Below, one piece after another: positions 7,778 to 14,723 of a stretch of 64,000 bases of DNA; within the stretch, counting starts at the first letter, position 1; the number at the start of each line of letters is the position of its first letter. Source of the stretch: Bradyrhizobium sp. AZCC 2176. Lineage in GTDB: Bacteria; Pseudomonadota; Alphaproteobacteria; Rhizobiales; Xanthobacteraceae. The notes beneath the pieces were generated by a model. It worked only from the letters and a program-made list of their open reading frames with translations, was not told the origin of the DNA and did no database searches. The position numbers and the translations under genes are program-made. The stretch covers positions 2,294,001 to 2,358,000 of the forward strand of contig NZ_JAZHRX010000001.1 of assembly GCF_036924645.1 (NCBI RefSeq), in the 5' to 3' direction.

Positions 7778-8642
7778 GGAAATCGCCGAAATCAAACAGC
7801 CCTAAGATTTCCGAGAAACTTTCTTCGAGCGTGAAGTTCGGATTAACATGCTCGCGCTCTTTGATTTTCTGTTCCCGTTCGACCTCGTCGGCCGTCCAGT
7901 GCGTAACATCCTGGAGCAGCTTATATTCGGGTCGTTTGTGTGCTTGTCCGTACTTTGCCCACACAGCATCGACCCCGCAATCGACCGCCATCGCGACATC
8001 TTTCATGAGATTGTCTCCGACGTATACGCAGTCGCTTTTTGACAGTTCCAGATCAGCCATGATCGCGTTCAAAACTGCGGCATCCGGTTTCTTTGATCCT
8101 TTAGGTGTAAATTCTTGCTTTGTGAGTTTGAGACCGTAATGGGAGGCCGGATAGTGACGCAGGTCATCGGCTGACAATCCGGCTGGTAGCCTGTGATCTT
8201 CGGGACAGAAGACGTAATCGAGTACGCCGTCTAACCCCAAGCGGCGCACGCGATAATTTGAGTAGAAGGCCATGCTCTCGGTGTAGCCGACGATGCGTGT
8301 GCCTCGCCCTTTGATCTTGAGCAAGCTTTCGGCCACGGTTGGATAGAGACGAAGGTGCTCGCGGCGCTTTGACCGGTAAATCTGAATGGATTTTGCGAAG
8401 ACCTCGGTTGCGGGACGACCTTTCAGGACCGATTGTAGCGACGGGATTTCCTCGATGAGAAACGAATATTCCGACGTACCATGTTTCTGATGGACGGCGG
8501 CGATCTCGGGAAGAAGCTTGGCCTTTTCGACACCGCTGATTTCAACAATGCTATCCAACATTGAAGAAAAGCAATTGAGCCACAACTCGACCCAATCGAA
8601 GAGGGTATTGTCCAAATCGGTTATTAGGGCAGTTTTCTTCAT
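7767..8642 (-). CDS. HAD-superfamily hydrolase
   Basis: This 291-residue protein has all HAD motifs: the nucleophile and acid Asp in LITDLDNTLFDW (D9, D11), motif II Thr in GYTES (T121), a Lys in KGSKKPD (about 184) and motif IV in VGDNLMKDV (D210). A helical cap lies between motifs I and II (about residues 20-105), as in class I phosphatases of the haloacid dehalogenase/phosphoglycolate type. The protein is longer than most such enzymes because of a charged C-terminal extension (EREQKIKEREH) of about 45 residues. The substrate cannot be told. It is the first gene of a pair with the membrane protein gene. Confidence 0.9.
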   Translation of the reverse strand: MKKTALITDLDNTLFDWVELWLNCFSSMLDSIVEISGVEKAKLLPEIAAVHQKHGTSEYSFLIEEIPSLQSVLKGRPATEVFAKSIQIYRSKRREHLRLYPTVAESLLKIKGRGTRIVGYTESMAFYSNYRVRRLGLDGVLDYVFCPEDHRLPAGLSADDLRHYPASHYGLKLTKQEFTPKGSKKPDAAVLNAIMADLELSKSDCVYVGDNLMKDVAMAVDCGVDAVWAKYGQAHKRPEYKLLQDVTHWTADEVEREQKIKEREHVNPNFTLEESFSEILGLFDFGDFHAE

Positions 8643-8784
8643 GCGAAACTTCGTCGGTGGAGCAGTGATTGTCGTTTGATCAATGATTGCATCAGACCTA
8701 CGATACTAACCGAGCGAGCGCGATCAGATCGGCAACGTATCCACCGCTTAATTCGGTGATGGTCGGGGCAAAAAATTATCATAG

Positions 8785-8931
8785 TTCCGTCTTGCAAACT
8801 GGTCGAAAGCGGAGGCGGGCGACTTACAGGCAATCAAGCAGATCGGAGACCAATTGGACGGCAAGGCCGCGCAAGCCGTCGAGCATGGCGATGTCTCGGT
8901 CACTAATTTGACCGACCCCCAAGCTTTATGA
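8785..8931 (+). pseudogene. 3' fragment of a relative of the GRPxGS small protein
   Basis: The + strand frame from 8785 to the TGA at 8929-8931 reads KAEAGDLQAIKQIGDQLDGK and then AAQAVEHGDVSV. This aligns without gaps to the C-terminal half of the small protein at 11432-11740 (KAEQGDLHAIREVADRMDGK). An in-frame stop lies at 8782-8784 and no start is present, so this is a 3' remnant. It suggests that an older island end, or a duplicated copy, lies in the middle of the element. Confidence 0.75.
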
Positions 8932-9266
8932 GATCGCGGCGGATGGATCGAGTGAAAAGTATCGAGAGCCGAAGGCCTTGCCAGCCCCGCACCGCAGTCC
9001 TGAAACCACGCCCAAACGAAAAGGACCACCGGAGCGACCGATGGTCCCCAAAGCCTACCGGCTTTGCCTTGTTATTTGCCAGTTAGCTGCGGACAGACTG
9101 GCGGCTGCCGCAGGGTTGATGCTCGCTTTACGCTGGCCGTTTGGACACTGGCCTTTGGACCGTTAGCCGTTGAAACGTCGGTCCCGTCGGACGCCTGTCA
9201 CCCTTGGCTTTGGTCTTTATCGGCGCTCGTCACTGTTGGCGCGGGATGGTGCGAGAAACCACTCGA
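8932..9266. other. Stretch without a recognisable gene
   Basis: All six frames are broken or give only unlikely short proteins, and the base composition changes within the stretch. It lies between two gene remnants and looks like decayed DNA. I see no RNA gene or clear repeat in it. Confidence 0.6.
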
Positions 9267-9506
9267 TCAACCGAACGATCCAACGCTCGACAAAAGCGCC
9301 GGTTCCAGCATGCAGAGGCAAATGAAGGGCGGGAAGGCCAAGTCTGCGTTAGCAGCCGCGAGCAAGAGGCCGATTTGGGCGATCCAAGCATTGCGTTGTA
9401 GCGGAACGAGGTCATGCGGATGATGTTCGGCTAAATGCCCTAGAACCGCCTGCACGGGTTTGGTTAGGAAATCGGCGACGGTCGAGGTGTAGTAGGCTTG
9501 CTGCAT
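9267..9506 (-). pseudogene. Possible 5' remnant of a DUF2075-type protein gene
   Basis: From the ATG at 9506 the minus strand reads MQQAYYTSTVADFLTKPVQA, then HLAEHHPHDLVPLQRNAWIA and QIGLLLA. From memory, this resembles the N-terminus of DUF2075 (DNA/RNA helicase-like) proteins (AYY-SxxxFL, then a Q-xxAW-xxxI helix). After about 50 residues the frame loses this character (CLCMLEPALLSS) and stops, so a full gene is absent. A family match is tentative. A free-standing short protein is the other possibility. Confidence 0.4.
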
Positions 9507-9668
9507 TGCGGACAATCATCCATGAGTGGACCAACGGCAATAAGGGGCCATTACCGATGCGCTCTCGTGTCTTCAAGCGCCTTGGTATTGTTATGCGCAA
9601 ACAACCTGGCCCGGTATGGCTGCGTGCGTCGGCATTTGGTAAGAAGCTTCCTCCCTGGGGGCACACTT

Positions 9669-10241
9669 TCACTGCGCCTCATCTGAGCACGCCGTTGGCC
9701 GTCTGCCGGATCGCACGCATGAGCGAAACCGCCACGGCTCGACATAGCTGCCAGCCCCCACCCCGCGTTCATTGCGCCTTGCTTCATCTTGCGCGGCAGC
9801 ATAGCCACCCTTGCTATATCGCGGCCAATCGAGCGCTAGACCATTGCGAACAAGCCAGTCCGCAAGATCAACCCCATCTACCGAACAGACTGCGACAACG
9901 CGCTTGTACTGGTCACGATCAACTTCAATGCACGCGACGGGGCGCTTGGCTATGACGTCATAGAGCGCATTTGCAGCTTGCTGGCTGCAACGGTACGGGC
10001 CGCTGTCAGCATCGCGGCAAAGCTGATTGCTTTCCGGGGCGTCGATGCCAGACAGCCGAATGCGAACACCGTCCAGGTCCAGCGTGTCGCCGTCGATGAT
10101 GCTGGCGCGGCCGGTCAAATCGGACGCTGCCGCAACGGTCGCGATCAATGCCAGCGCGAGGCCGGGCAGCCATTTTATCCGGCCGACGCCTTGGCGTTCA
10201 GTACAATGCTTCACATGTCCCACTAAAGAAATTGAAGCCAT
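9669..10241 (-). CDS. Thermonuclease-family (SNase-like) exported nuclease
   Basis: A signal-peptide-like helix (IKWLPGLALALIATVAAA, residues 22-39) precedes an SNase fold: ASIIDGDTLDLDGVRIRL, GIDAPE, a Cys-bearing loop, then DRDQYKRVVAVC, NGLALDWPRYS and AAQDEARRNERG. Catalytic equivalents (Asp in DGDT, Arg and Asp in RLSGIDAPE, Arg in YKRVVA) are visible, so an active Ca-dependent secreted or periplasmic nuclease is likely. The start overlaps the 3' end of the gene before it by 44 bp. A later in-frame GTG could give a shorter leader before the same hydrophobic helix. It is the last gene of a three-gene minus-strand set. Confidence 0.85.
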   Translation of the reverse strand: MASISLVGHVKHCTERQGVGRIKWLPGLALALIATVAAASDLTGRASIIDGDTLDLDGVRIRLSGIDAPESNQLCRDADSGPYRCSQQAANALYDVIAKRPVACIEVDRDQYKRVVAVCSVDGVDLADWLVRNGLALDWPRYSKGGYAAAQDEARRNERGVGAGSYVEPWRFRSCVRSGRRPTACSDEAQ

Positions 10242-10584
10242 TGGACATAAGCACGAACGTCACAGGCTTTTTGAAAAACCTAAGTCGAATGCTATCGGAA
10301 GGCGCTAGCAGACCCGGCATGGCAACAAAATCATTGTTAGCGCCTCCCTTTTGAACGATTTTCCAATCAGCAGCTTTTTGATCTCCAATTTTGATTGCGC
10401 CTGATCTTGTATCGACAACCAATTGGCCAACCGCGCCTAGCCAGAAATCTGATTTCTTGCTCCTCGCAAACCGACCAGCCTCTACGTCAAACACATCCAA
10501 CGTCGTGCAAACGTAGGTTTGTTCGGCCCGTGCATGTCCGCCAATCAGAATTAGTACGATGACGAGAACGAACCGAATGTTCAT
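10198..10584 (-). CDS. Exported hypothetical protein, 128 aa
   Basis: A clear signal peptide (MNIRFVLVIVLILIGGHARA) is followed by a mature part of about 108 residues with two Cys (YVCTTLD and GTCEALY). These could form a disulfide that closes a small beta-rich domain. I do not recognise the family. An upstream ATG at 10602 in the same frame directly follows the stop of the preceding gene, but the ATG at 10584 fits the signal peptide better. It is coupled both upstream (stop at 10603) and downstream (overlap with the nuclease gene), so the three exported proteins are probably made together. Confidence 0.65.
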   Translation of the reverse strand: MNIRFVLVIVLILIGGHARAEQTYVCTTLDVFDVEAGRFARSKKSDFWLGAVGQLVVDTRSGAIKIGDQKAADWKIVQKGGANNDFVAMPGLLAPSDSIRLRFFKKPVTFVLMSNGFNFFSGTCEALY

Positions 10585-10602
10585 TTGCCGGTTGCCCGCC
10601 AT

Positions 10603-11271
10603 TCACTTTGACTTATTCAGTCGATCACGTTCAGCGTCAATCAGGTCCGACGCGCATTTCATAAAGCTGGTTGCTGACTTATCAGAGCGAACTTTTGCAC
10701 CTTCCTTGTTCGTATCTTCGACGCTGAGGTCGATGGGCACTTGCATATCAGCGCCGCCTTTCCTGCGAGCGAACGCTATCGTGACAGTACCTTCCCTTAT
10801 GCTTTGGACCAGCATGGGGAACGTTTTCGCGTCATAGATTGCGATGATCGCGCCGGGTGTATCTGTTTCCCTATCTTGCTTGATTAGGAAAGGTCGGCTG
10901 GTCGCGTTGCCGGAAACAAAAAAAGCGGTGACCGGTGCATTCGGAATAATCTTGTACGACTGCGGATCGAGGTCATTCACAACTATTTTGAGCAGAATGC
11001 CTATACTATTGTTTGCGGTCATCAGATTGAACGAGCCGTCAACTCGAACGAAGTTTCCAGCTTTGTACGTGAAGTCCTTGATGAGCGATGCAAACTCCAC
11101 CCCACAGCCCGTTAGAACTCCGTCTGTGAACTTTGGCGCTGCGACGGTGTAGCCAGTTCCAAGGCGACTTGCGAGCACCTGTTCGATGACGGCGTTGTTC
11201 GGCCCGACGGGTTGCGCGATTGCAGGGGCCACCATCAGACATGCCGCCGCAATTGCGGCGATTGGTTTCAT
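10603..11271 (-). CDS. Exported hypothetical protein, 222 aa
   Basis: The signal peptide is MKPIAAIAAACLMVAPAIAQ. The mature protein has a mixed alpha/beta pattern with two Cys (LTGCGVEF and FMKCASD) and ends in a charged helix (LIDAERDRLNKSK). No catalytic motif is visible and I do not recognise the family. It is the first gene of the three-gene exported set. The region upstream (11272-11431) is AT-richer and is shared with the divergent small gene at 11432, so it probably holds both promoters. Confidence 0.65.
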   Translation of the reverse strand: MKPIAAIAAACLMVAPAIAQPVGPNNAVIEQVLASRLGTGYTVAAPKFTDGVLTGCGVEFASLIKDFTYKAGNFVRVDGSFNLMTANNSIGILLKIVVNDLDPQSYKIIPNAPVTAFFVSGNATSRPFLIKQDRETDTPGAIIAIYDAKTFPMLVQSIREGTVTIAFARRKGGADMQVPIDLSVEDTNKEGAKVRSDKSATSFMKCASDLIDAERDRLNKSK

Positions 11272-11431
11272 TGTGTTTCACAGTGTTGGGGGAATTTCAC
11301 AGCGCCATTATCATGGCACAGGTACAACCACGTTTGGCATCAGGAATAATACGGGGACCGTGGGACCCCGCACGCAACCATAGTTCCGTCACCGATTTGC
11401 TTTAAGCTTCAACGTCTAGACGGTGAAGAAC

Positions 11432-11740
11432 ATGGGCAGGCCGATCGGGTCCGTGAACAAGGAAAAGCCATTCGCAGATGCGCTCCGGATAGCGCTTCGG
11501 AGCGGCAATCCCCATCGGCTGCGAGCCATCGCTGAAAAGCTGATCGAAAAAGCAGAACAAGGCGACTTGCACGCCATCCGTGAGGTCGCGGATAGGATGG
11601 ACGGAAAAGCGGTGCAGGGTATCGAGCGCGCCGATGTCCCGGTCCAAATGTTGAGTGACGCTGAACTCCTAAGGATCGCGGCTGGTGGATTGCCAGAACC
11701 GGTCGATGATCCCGACAGGCCGTCAGGTTTGCCGCATTAG
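11432..11740 (+). CDS. GRPxGS small protein of mobile elements, 102 aa
   Basis: The protein starts MGRPIGSVNKEKPF, an AT-hook-like Gly-Arg-Pro turn, then a helical domain (ADALRIALRSGNPHRLRAIA) and the conserved-looking KAEQGDLHAIREVADRMDGK. This pattern is familiar from short proteins near phage and island ends in rhizobia, some annotated as small-terminase-like or DUF5681-like; the assignment is tentative. I chose the ATG at 11432 over one at 11423 because homologous starts read MGRP. It is the last gene before the right arm repeats. A related 3' fragment lies at 8785-8931. Confidence 0.65.
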   Translation: MGRPIGSVNKEKPFADALRIALRSGNPHRLRAIAEKLIEKAEQGDLHAIREVADRMDGKAVQGIERADVPVQMLSDAELLRIAAGGLPEPVDDPDRPSGLPH

Positions 11741-11752
11741 GCGAATTGGAGC

Positions 11753-11776
11753 GATTTGGGGTCTGATTTGGGGACC
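11753..11776 (+). repeat. Tandem 12-bp repeats, likely integrase arm sites (right)
   Basis: GATTTGGGGTCT is followed directly by GATTTGGGGACC, 54 bp inside the right att core. Both share the TTGGGG(A/T)C core and the tandem 12-bp spacing of the left pair at 2186-2209. This supports a matched set of recombinase arm sites. Confidence 0.65.
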
Positions 11777-11830
11777 AGCCTAGCTTCTCAGGCAAGAACC
11801 TTCACGAAATCAAAGACTTGGTTACATCTA

Positions 11831-11845
11831 GTGGCGGAGAGGGAG
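11831..11845. repeat. attR: 15-bp core at the tRNA-Ser 3' end
   Basis: GTGGCGGAGAGGGAG covers the CCA end and 3' acceptor strand of the tRNA-Ser gene plus one base outside. It is identical to 2042-2056 and marks the right border of the island. Confidence 0.85.
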
Positions 11846-11921
11846 GGATTCGAACCCCCGATAGGCTTGCACCTATGCCGCATTTCGAGTGCGGTGCATT
11901 CGACCACTCTGCCACCTCTCC
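11832..11921 (-). tRNA. tRNA-Ser(CGA)
   Basis: The 90-nt cloverleaf has the acceptor stem GGAGAGG/CCTCTCC, an encoded GCCA end, the long variable arm of class II tRNAs, a GGTTCGAATCC T-arm, and the anticodon loop CTCGAAA with anticodon CGA (bases 11885-11887, complement), which reads UCG. The gene is intact on the right side of the island, so integration did not destroy it. Confidence 0.97.
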
Positions 11922-12228
11922 AGGCGCCATGACGGGCCGGATTCGGCCCTGCAGTCGGGGCGTGTTCTAGGCGAGGAAGACGGGGCAGACAAGGCGCGGG
12001 GCGGAGAAATTCGCGCCAAAACGGGCCGGACGGCTTTCGAAAAAAATGGTGGGACCGCCAGACGCGACAAAACACTGACGGTCCCGTGCCGCTGCTTTGA
12101 AATTCTGGCCGGGAAGTGCGGCTTCACCGGTCAGCGGAGCGACGAGACGACGGTAGCAACCGGAGCGGAAACGGCAACGCGAACCCGATTTTAACCTAAC
12201 CAGTCAACCTTACCGCCCGCGCGGAACG
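11922..12228. other. Intergenic region upstream of tRNA-Ser
   Basis: This should hold the tRNA promoter (reading leftward) and the end region of the ROK-like gene. I see no supported gene; the open frames here look like GC-driven artefacts. Confidence 0.5.
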
Positions 12229-13326
12229 CTAATCCCGCCCCTTCCTGGCCTTTTTCTCGTCCTTGCCGTTGTCCTTGCGCCGGTTGGTGAAGCGGGCATT
12301 GCCAAGGCCGGTGCCGATGGTCAATACGCCCCAGCGCTCGACGTCCTGCATGAAGGGAACTTCGGAGAGGCCCTGCACCACGCCGTCATTGTGCATCAGT
12401 ACAGCGGTGTCGTGATCGCCGATCTGCGGGATCGCCTCGACCAGGCTTGCCGGCAGGTTGAACTTGCTGCTCTCCCAATTGCCCGGCAGGTTCTGCGCGC
12501 CCTTTTCGATCGAGCCATCCTCGTTGATCACTCCGGGACAGGCGATGCCGATGAAGGGCGCGAGCTTCAGGCCCTCGGCCTCGGTGGCAGTGATCAGATC
12601 CTTTAGCATCTTGACCAGCCGCTTGACCGCGCCTTCGCGCGTCGGCTCATCGTCGGCGTGCCGCCACAGCTCGGACTTCCAGACGTCAGCCTTGGAAAGA
12701 TCAGGCGCCTTCTTCCAGCGGGTCTCCACCACGCCGCAGCGGATGTTGGTGCCGCCGATATCCACCGCAAGGATGCTGTCATGGCCCTCGAAAATCCATG
12801 ACGGCGCCAGGTGCAGCGTGCCGAGCAGGCCGGCGTCGTCGGGATCAAACCGGATCGGCACCAGATCGACGTCGAAGTCATCGGCCTTGAGGATGATATC
12901 GGTGCGGGCGATGGCGATCTCTCCGACCCGGCTCTGCCGAAAACCGCCACCGACCACGATGCGCTCGGTATCGGCCCACGCCTTGGTCTTGAGGAACCGC
13001 CGCGTCACATAGGCCAGCTCCTGGGCAAATTCCTCGATTGCCCCGTGCACCAGCGCTGCGGCGCCGACATCGGCGCCGACCAGCACCTCGTCGAGTTCAC
13101 CCTTTGGAATCTCGCCGGCCGACTTTTTGCCCAGTGGATCGTCGCCGTTTTTCTTCAGCGGCTTGCGTAAGCCGTCGAGGATCTTGCGGAAGGCCCCCTT
13201 GCTGGCGCGGTCGCCGAGAAAGCCTTCCTCGTCCTTCAGTTCGACGTTGAAACTGTCGACCTCGACCGACGGCAGGCGGGTGGCGCCGTGGCGGGCGATG
13301 CCCGTGGTCGTTACGGTGTCTGCCAT
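12229..13326 (-). CDS. ROK/hexokinase-like sugar kinase family protein
   Basis: This protein of about 365 residues has an N-terminal region of some 190 residues of unknown role (with GADVGAAALVHGAIEEFAQE). The sugar-kinase ATPase core follows: the phosphate-1 loop SILAVDIGGTNIRCGVVE, then FIGIACPGVINEDGSI, a putative catalytic Asp in GDHDTAVLMHNDG, and the adenosine-side WGVLTIGTGLGNARFTN. Those motifs fit the ROK/glucokinase superfamily, but the long N-terminus is unusual, so the substrate is open. I chose the ATG at 13326 (MADTVTTTG) because the frame upstream, open to 13482, runs into an intergenic repeat and a non-protein-like sequence (YSLLAIR). Confidence 0.75.
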   Translation of the reverse strand: MADTVTTTGIARHGATRLPSVEVDSFNVELKDEEGFLGDRASKGAFRKILDGLRKPLKKNGDDPLGKKSAGEIPKGELDEVLVGADVGAAALVHGAIEEFAQELAYVTRRFLKTKAWADTERIVVGGGFRQSRVGEIAIARTDIILKADDFDVDLVPIRFDPDDAGLLGTLHLAPSWIFEGHDSILAVDIGGTNIRCGVVETRWKKAPDLSKADVWKSELWRHADDEPTREGAVKRLVKMLKDLITATEAEGLKLAPFIGIACPGVINEDGSIEKGAQNLPGNWESSKFNLPASLVEAIPQIGDHDTAVLMHNDGVVQGLSEVPFMQDVERWGVLTIGTGLGNARFTNRRKDNGKDEKKARKGRD

Positions 13327-13390
13327 GCGCCCAGGCCCCTGCCGGATCTCGCTGGCAACAACGGGCGGGGAACCGATTGGTTTCAAAAGA

Positions 13391-13471
13391 GGGCGAATAG
13401 CGAGTAGCGAATAGCGAGTGGAAGGTGGCTGATGAGCCTCCCCATTCGCTATTCGCCACTCGCCATTCGCC
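13391..13471. repeat. Intergenic GCGAATAGCGAGT repeat with inverted arms
   Basis: Short direct units (GCGAATAGCGAGTAGCGAAT) are followed, after a 30-base centre, by the inverted series CATTCGCTATTCGCCACTCG. This is a dispersed repeat type seen in Bradyrhizobium and relatives. Translated, it gives the false YSLLAIR/EWRIANGE peptides at gene starts. Confidence 0.75.
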
Positions 13472-13520
13472 TTTTCGGCCAAAATCCTTCATTTTTGGCC
13501 GGTTTTAGACCCTGTTTGCC

Positions 13521-13548
13521 TTGACTCGCGGCGTTCTGCGGCTATAAG
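13521..13548 (+). promoter_or_regulatory. Sigma-70-type promoter of rplU-rpmA
   Basis: TTGACT (13521-13526), a 16-base spacer and TATAAG (13543-13548) make a near-consensus housekeeping promoter, about 190 bp upstream of rplU. It predicts a start near 13555 and a long leader. Confidence 0.7.
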
Positions 13549-13558
13549 TCCCCGCATC

Positions 13559-13589
13559 CGGCGCGGGATTTCTCGCGCCGCTTGTTTTT
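13559..13589 (+). terminator. Terminator-like hairpin at the start of the rplU leader
   Basis: CGGCGCG (13559-13565) pairs with CGCGCCG (13574-13580) around an 8-base loop, and a T5 run lies at 13585-13589. Placed directly after the predicted start site and before rplU, it could act as an attenuator. Confidence 0.45.
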
Positions 13590-13740
13590 GCGCGAAATCT
13601 TACGGGGTTTGCTCTTGTTCTATGGGGCTCGCCCTTGGCCGCGCGAAAATCGTACCCATAACGACTGACCAAAAAGCCGACCCGGGCAGCCCTGTTGGGA
13701 ATATGTCCGAGGCCGGGATCGAACACGAAGGAAAAAAACG

Positions 13741-14202
13741 ATGTTCGCAGTCATCAAAACCGGCGGCCGGCAATACCGCGTCGTTCCGGATGATGTGCTC
13801 GAGATAGGCAAGATCGCCGGCGAAGTCGGCACGATCGTGCAGCTTGGTGAAGTTCTGGTGGTCGGCGGTGACACGCCGGTGCTGGGCACGCCGACGGTGG
13901 CAGGTGCTTCCGTTGCAGCCGAAGTGCTGGACCACAAGCGCGGCCCGAAGGTGATCGCGTTCAAGAAGCGTCGCCGCAAGAATTCGCGCCGCAAGCGCGG
14001 CTATCGCGACGAGATCACGGTGCTTCGCGTCACCGAGATCCTGACCGACAACGCCAAGCCTTCGATCGGCCCGCGGCCGAAGCGGGAAAAGGTGGTGGCG
14101 CCCGCCGCCGAGGACGACGAGGCGCCGAAGGCCGCCAAGAAGAAGGCGCCCGCGAAAAAGGCTGCGGCAAAACCCGCCGCAAAGAAAGCCCCGGCCAAGT
14201 AG
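13741..14202 (+). CDS. rplU: 50S ribosomal protein L21
   Basis: This is the large-subunit protein L21, which binds 23S rRNA. The start MFAVIKTGGRQYRV and the RNA-binding end HKRGPKVIAFKKRRRKNSRR are diagnostic. The conserved part ends near residue 115. A further 40 residues form an Ala/Lys/Pro-rich tail (KKKAPAKKAAAKPAAKKAP), an extension seen in several alphaproteobacterial L21 proteins. It is followed by rpmA after 124 bp, the standard pair, and preceded by a strong promoter and a leader of about 185 bases. Confidence 0.98.
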   Translation: MFAVIKTGGRQYRVVPDDVLEIGKIAGEVGTIVQLGEVLVVGGDTPVLGTPTVAGASVAAEVLDHKRGPKVIAFKKRRRKNSRRKRGYRDEITVLRVTEILTDNAKPSIGPRPKREKVVAPAAEDDEAPKAAKKKAPAKKAAAKPAAKKAPAK

Positions 14203-14326
14203 GCCGCCGCGAAGGGGCAAGAGCGACAAGAAGTGATGTGCTTCGACGAAAAGTTGAAGCGCGACAAAAAGTGAAATGATTCCGTCAAGGAATTGATCTA
14301 AAACTTAGCGAAGTCGGAGACGAGCC

Positions 14327-14596
14327 ATGGCTCACAAAAAAGCAGGCGGTTCATCGCGAAACGGTCGCGATTCAGCGGGCAAGCGCCTGGGCATCAAGGC
14401 CTATGGCGGCGAGCACGTGATTCCCGGCAACATTATCGCGCGTCAGCGCGGCACCACCTGGCATCCCGGCCTTAATGTCGGCATGGGCACCGACCATACT
14501 CTCTTTGCCAAGGTCGAAGGTCATGTCGAGTTCCGTGCAAAAGCCAATGGTCGCACTTTCGTATCGGTAGTCCCGATGACGGAGGCGGCCGAATAG
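14327..14596 (+). CDS. rpmA: 50S ribosomal protein L27
   Basis: L27 reaches the peptidyl-transferase centre with its N-terminus. The 89-residue protein starts [20 protein letters not shown] and continues GVKxYGG-like ([20 protein letters not shown]) and THWHPG-type ([12 protein letters not shown]) motifs. The length is normal. There is no N-terminal extension of the Firmicutes type. The GGAGACGAG before the ATG is a fair ribosome-binding site. It forms an operon with rplU and ends in a strong hairpin. Confidence 0.98.
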   Translation: MAHKKAGGSSRNGRDSAGKRLGIKAYGGEHVIPGNIIARQRGTTWHPGLNVGMGTDHTLFAKVEGHVEFRAKANGRTFVSVVPMTEAAE

Positions 14597-14658
14597 ACGG
14601 TGGACACATCTGAGTCCGCCGGGTCCTGTTGAACCGGCGGAGTCGAAAAGGGCTCCGA

Positions 14659-14687
14659 GGGGAGGCGGGAAACCGGCCTCCCCTTTT
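14659..14687 (+). terminator. Rho-independent terminator of rplU-rpmA
   Basis: GGGGAGGC (14659-14666) pairs with GCCTCCCC (14676-14683), closed by a short GGGAAACCG loop region, and TTTT plus further T-rich bases follow. Confidence 0.8.
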
Positions 14688-14723
14688 CATTTTGTTGCGC
14701 ATTTTCGCAATCAGGAGCCCGAC

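Larger units (their letters stand above)
2042..11845. mobile_element. 9.8-kb integrated island at tRNA-Ser(CGA), phage-satellite-like
   Basis: The element is bounded by 15-bp direct repeats (2042-2056 and 11831-11845), the right one being the intact tRNA 3' end. Tandem TTGGGGAC-type repeats lie inside both borders. Content in order: P4-type integrase, hypothetical, AlpA/excisionase-like regulator, replication-like gene, small co-translated gene, McrB-domain/HNH endonuclease, small membrane protein, HAD phosphatase/membrane protein pair, gene remnants, three exported proteins and a GRPxGS small protein. Parts of it (about 6.6-8.6 and 10.2-11.4 kb) look clearly lower in GC than the core genome. 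The integrase lies at the end away from the tRNA gene, which is less usual. No conjugation or phage structural genes are visible. Confidence 0.85.

Noticed and set aside
11889..12194. 101-codon + strand frame
   Set aside because: It overlaps the tRNA-Ser gene on the other strand and has no family character.
13327..13482. N-terminal extension of the ROK-like gene
   Set aside because: It translates an intergenic repeat (YSLLAIR-type peptide), not protein.
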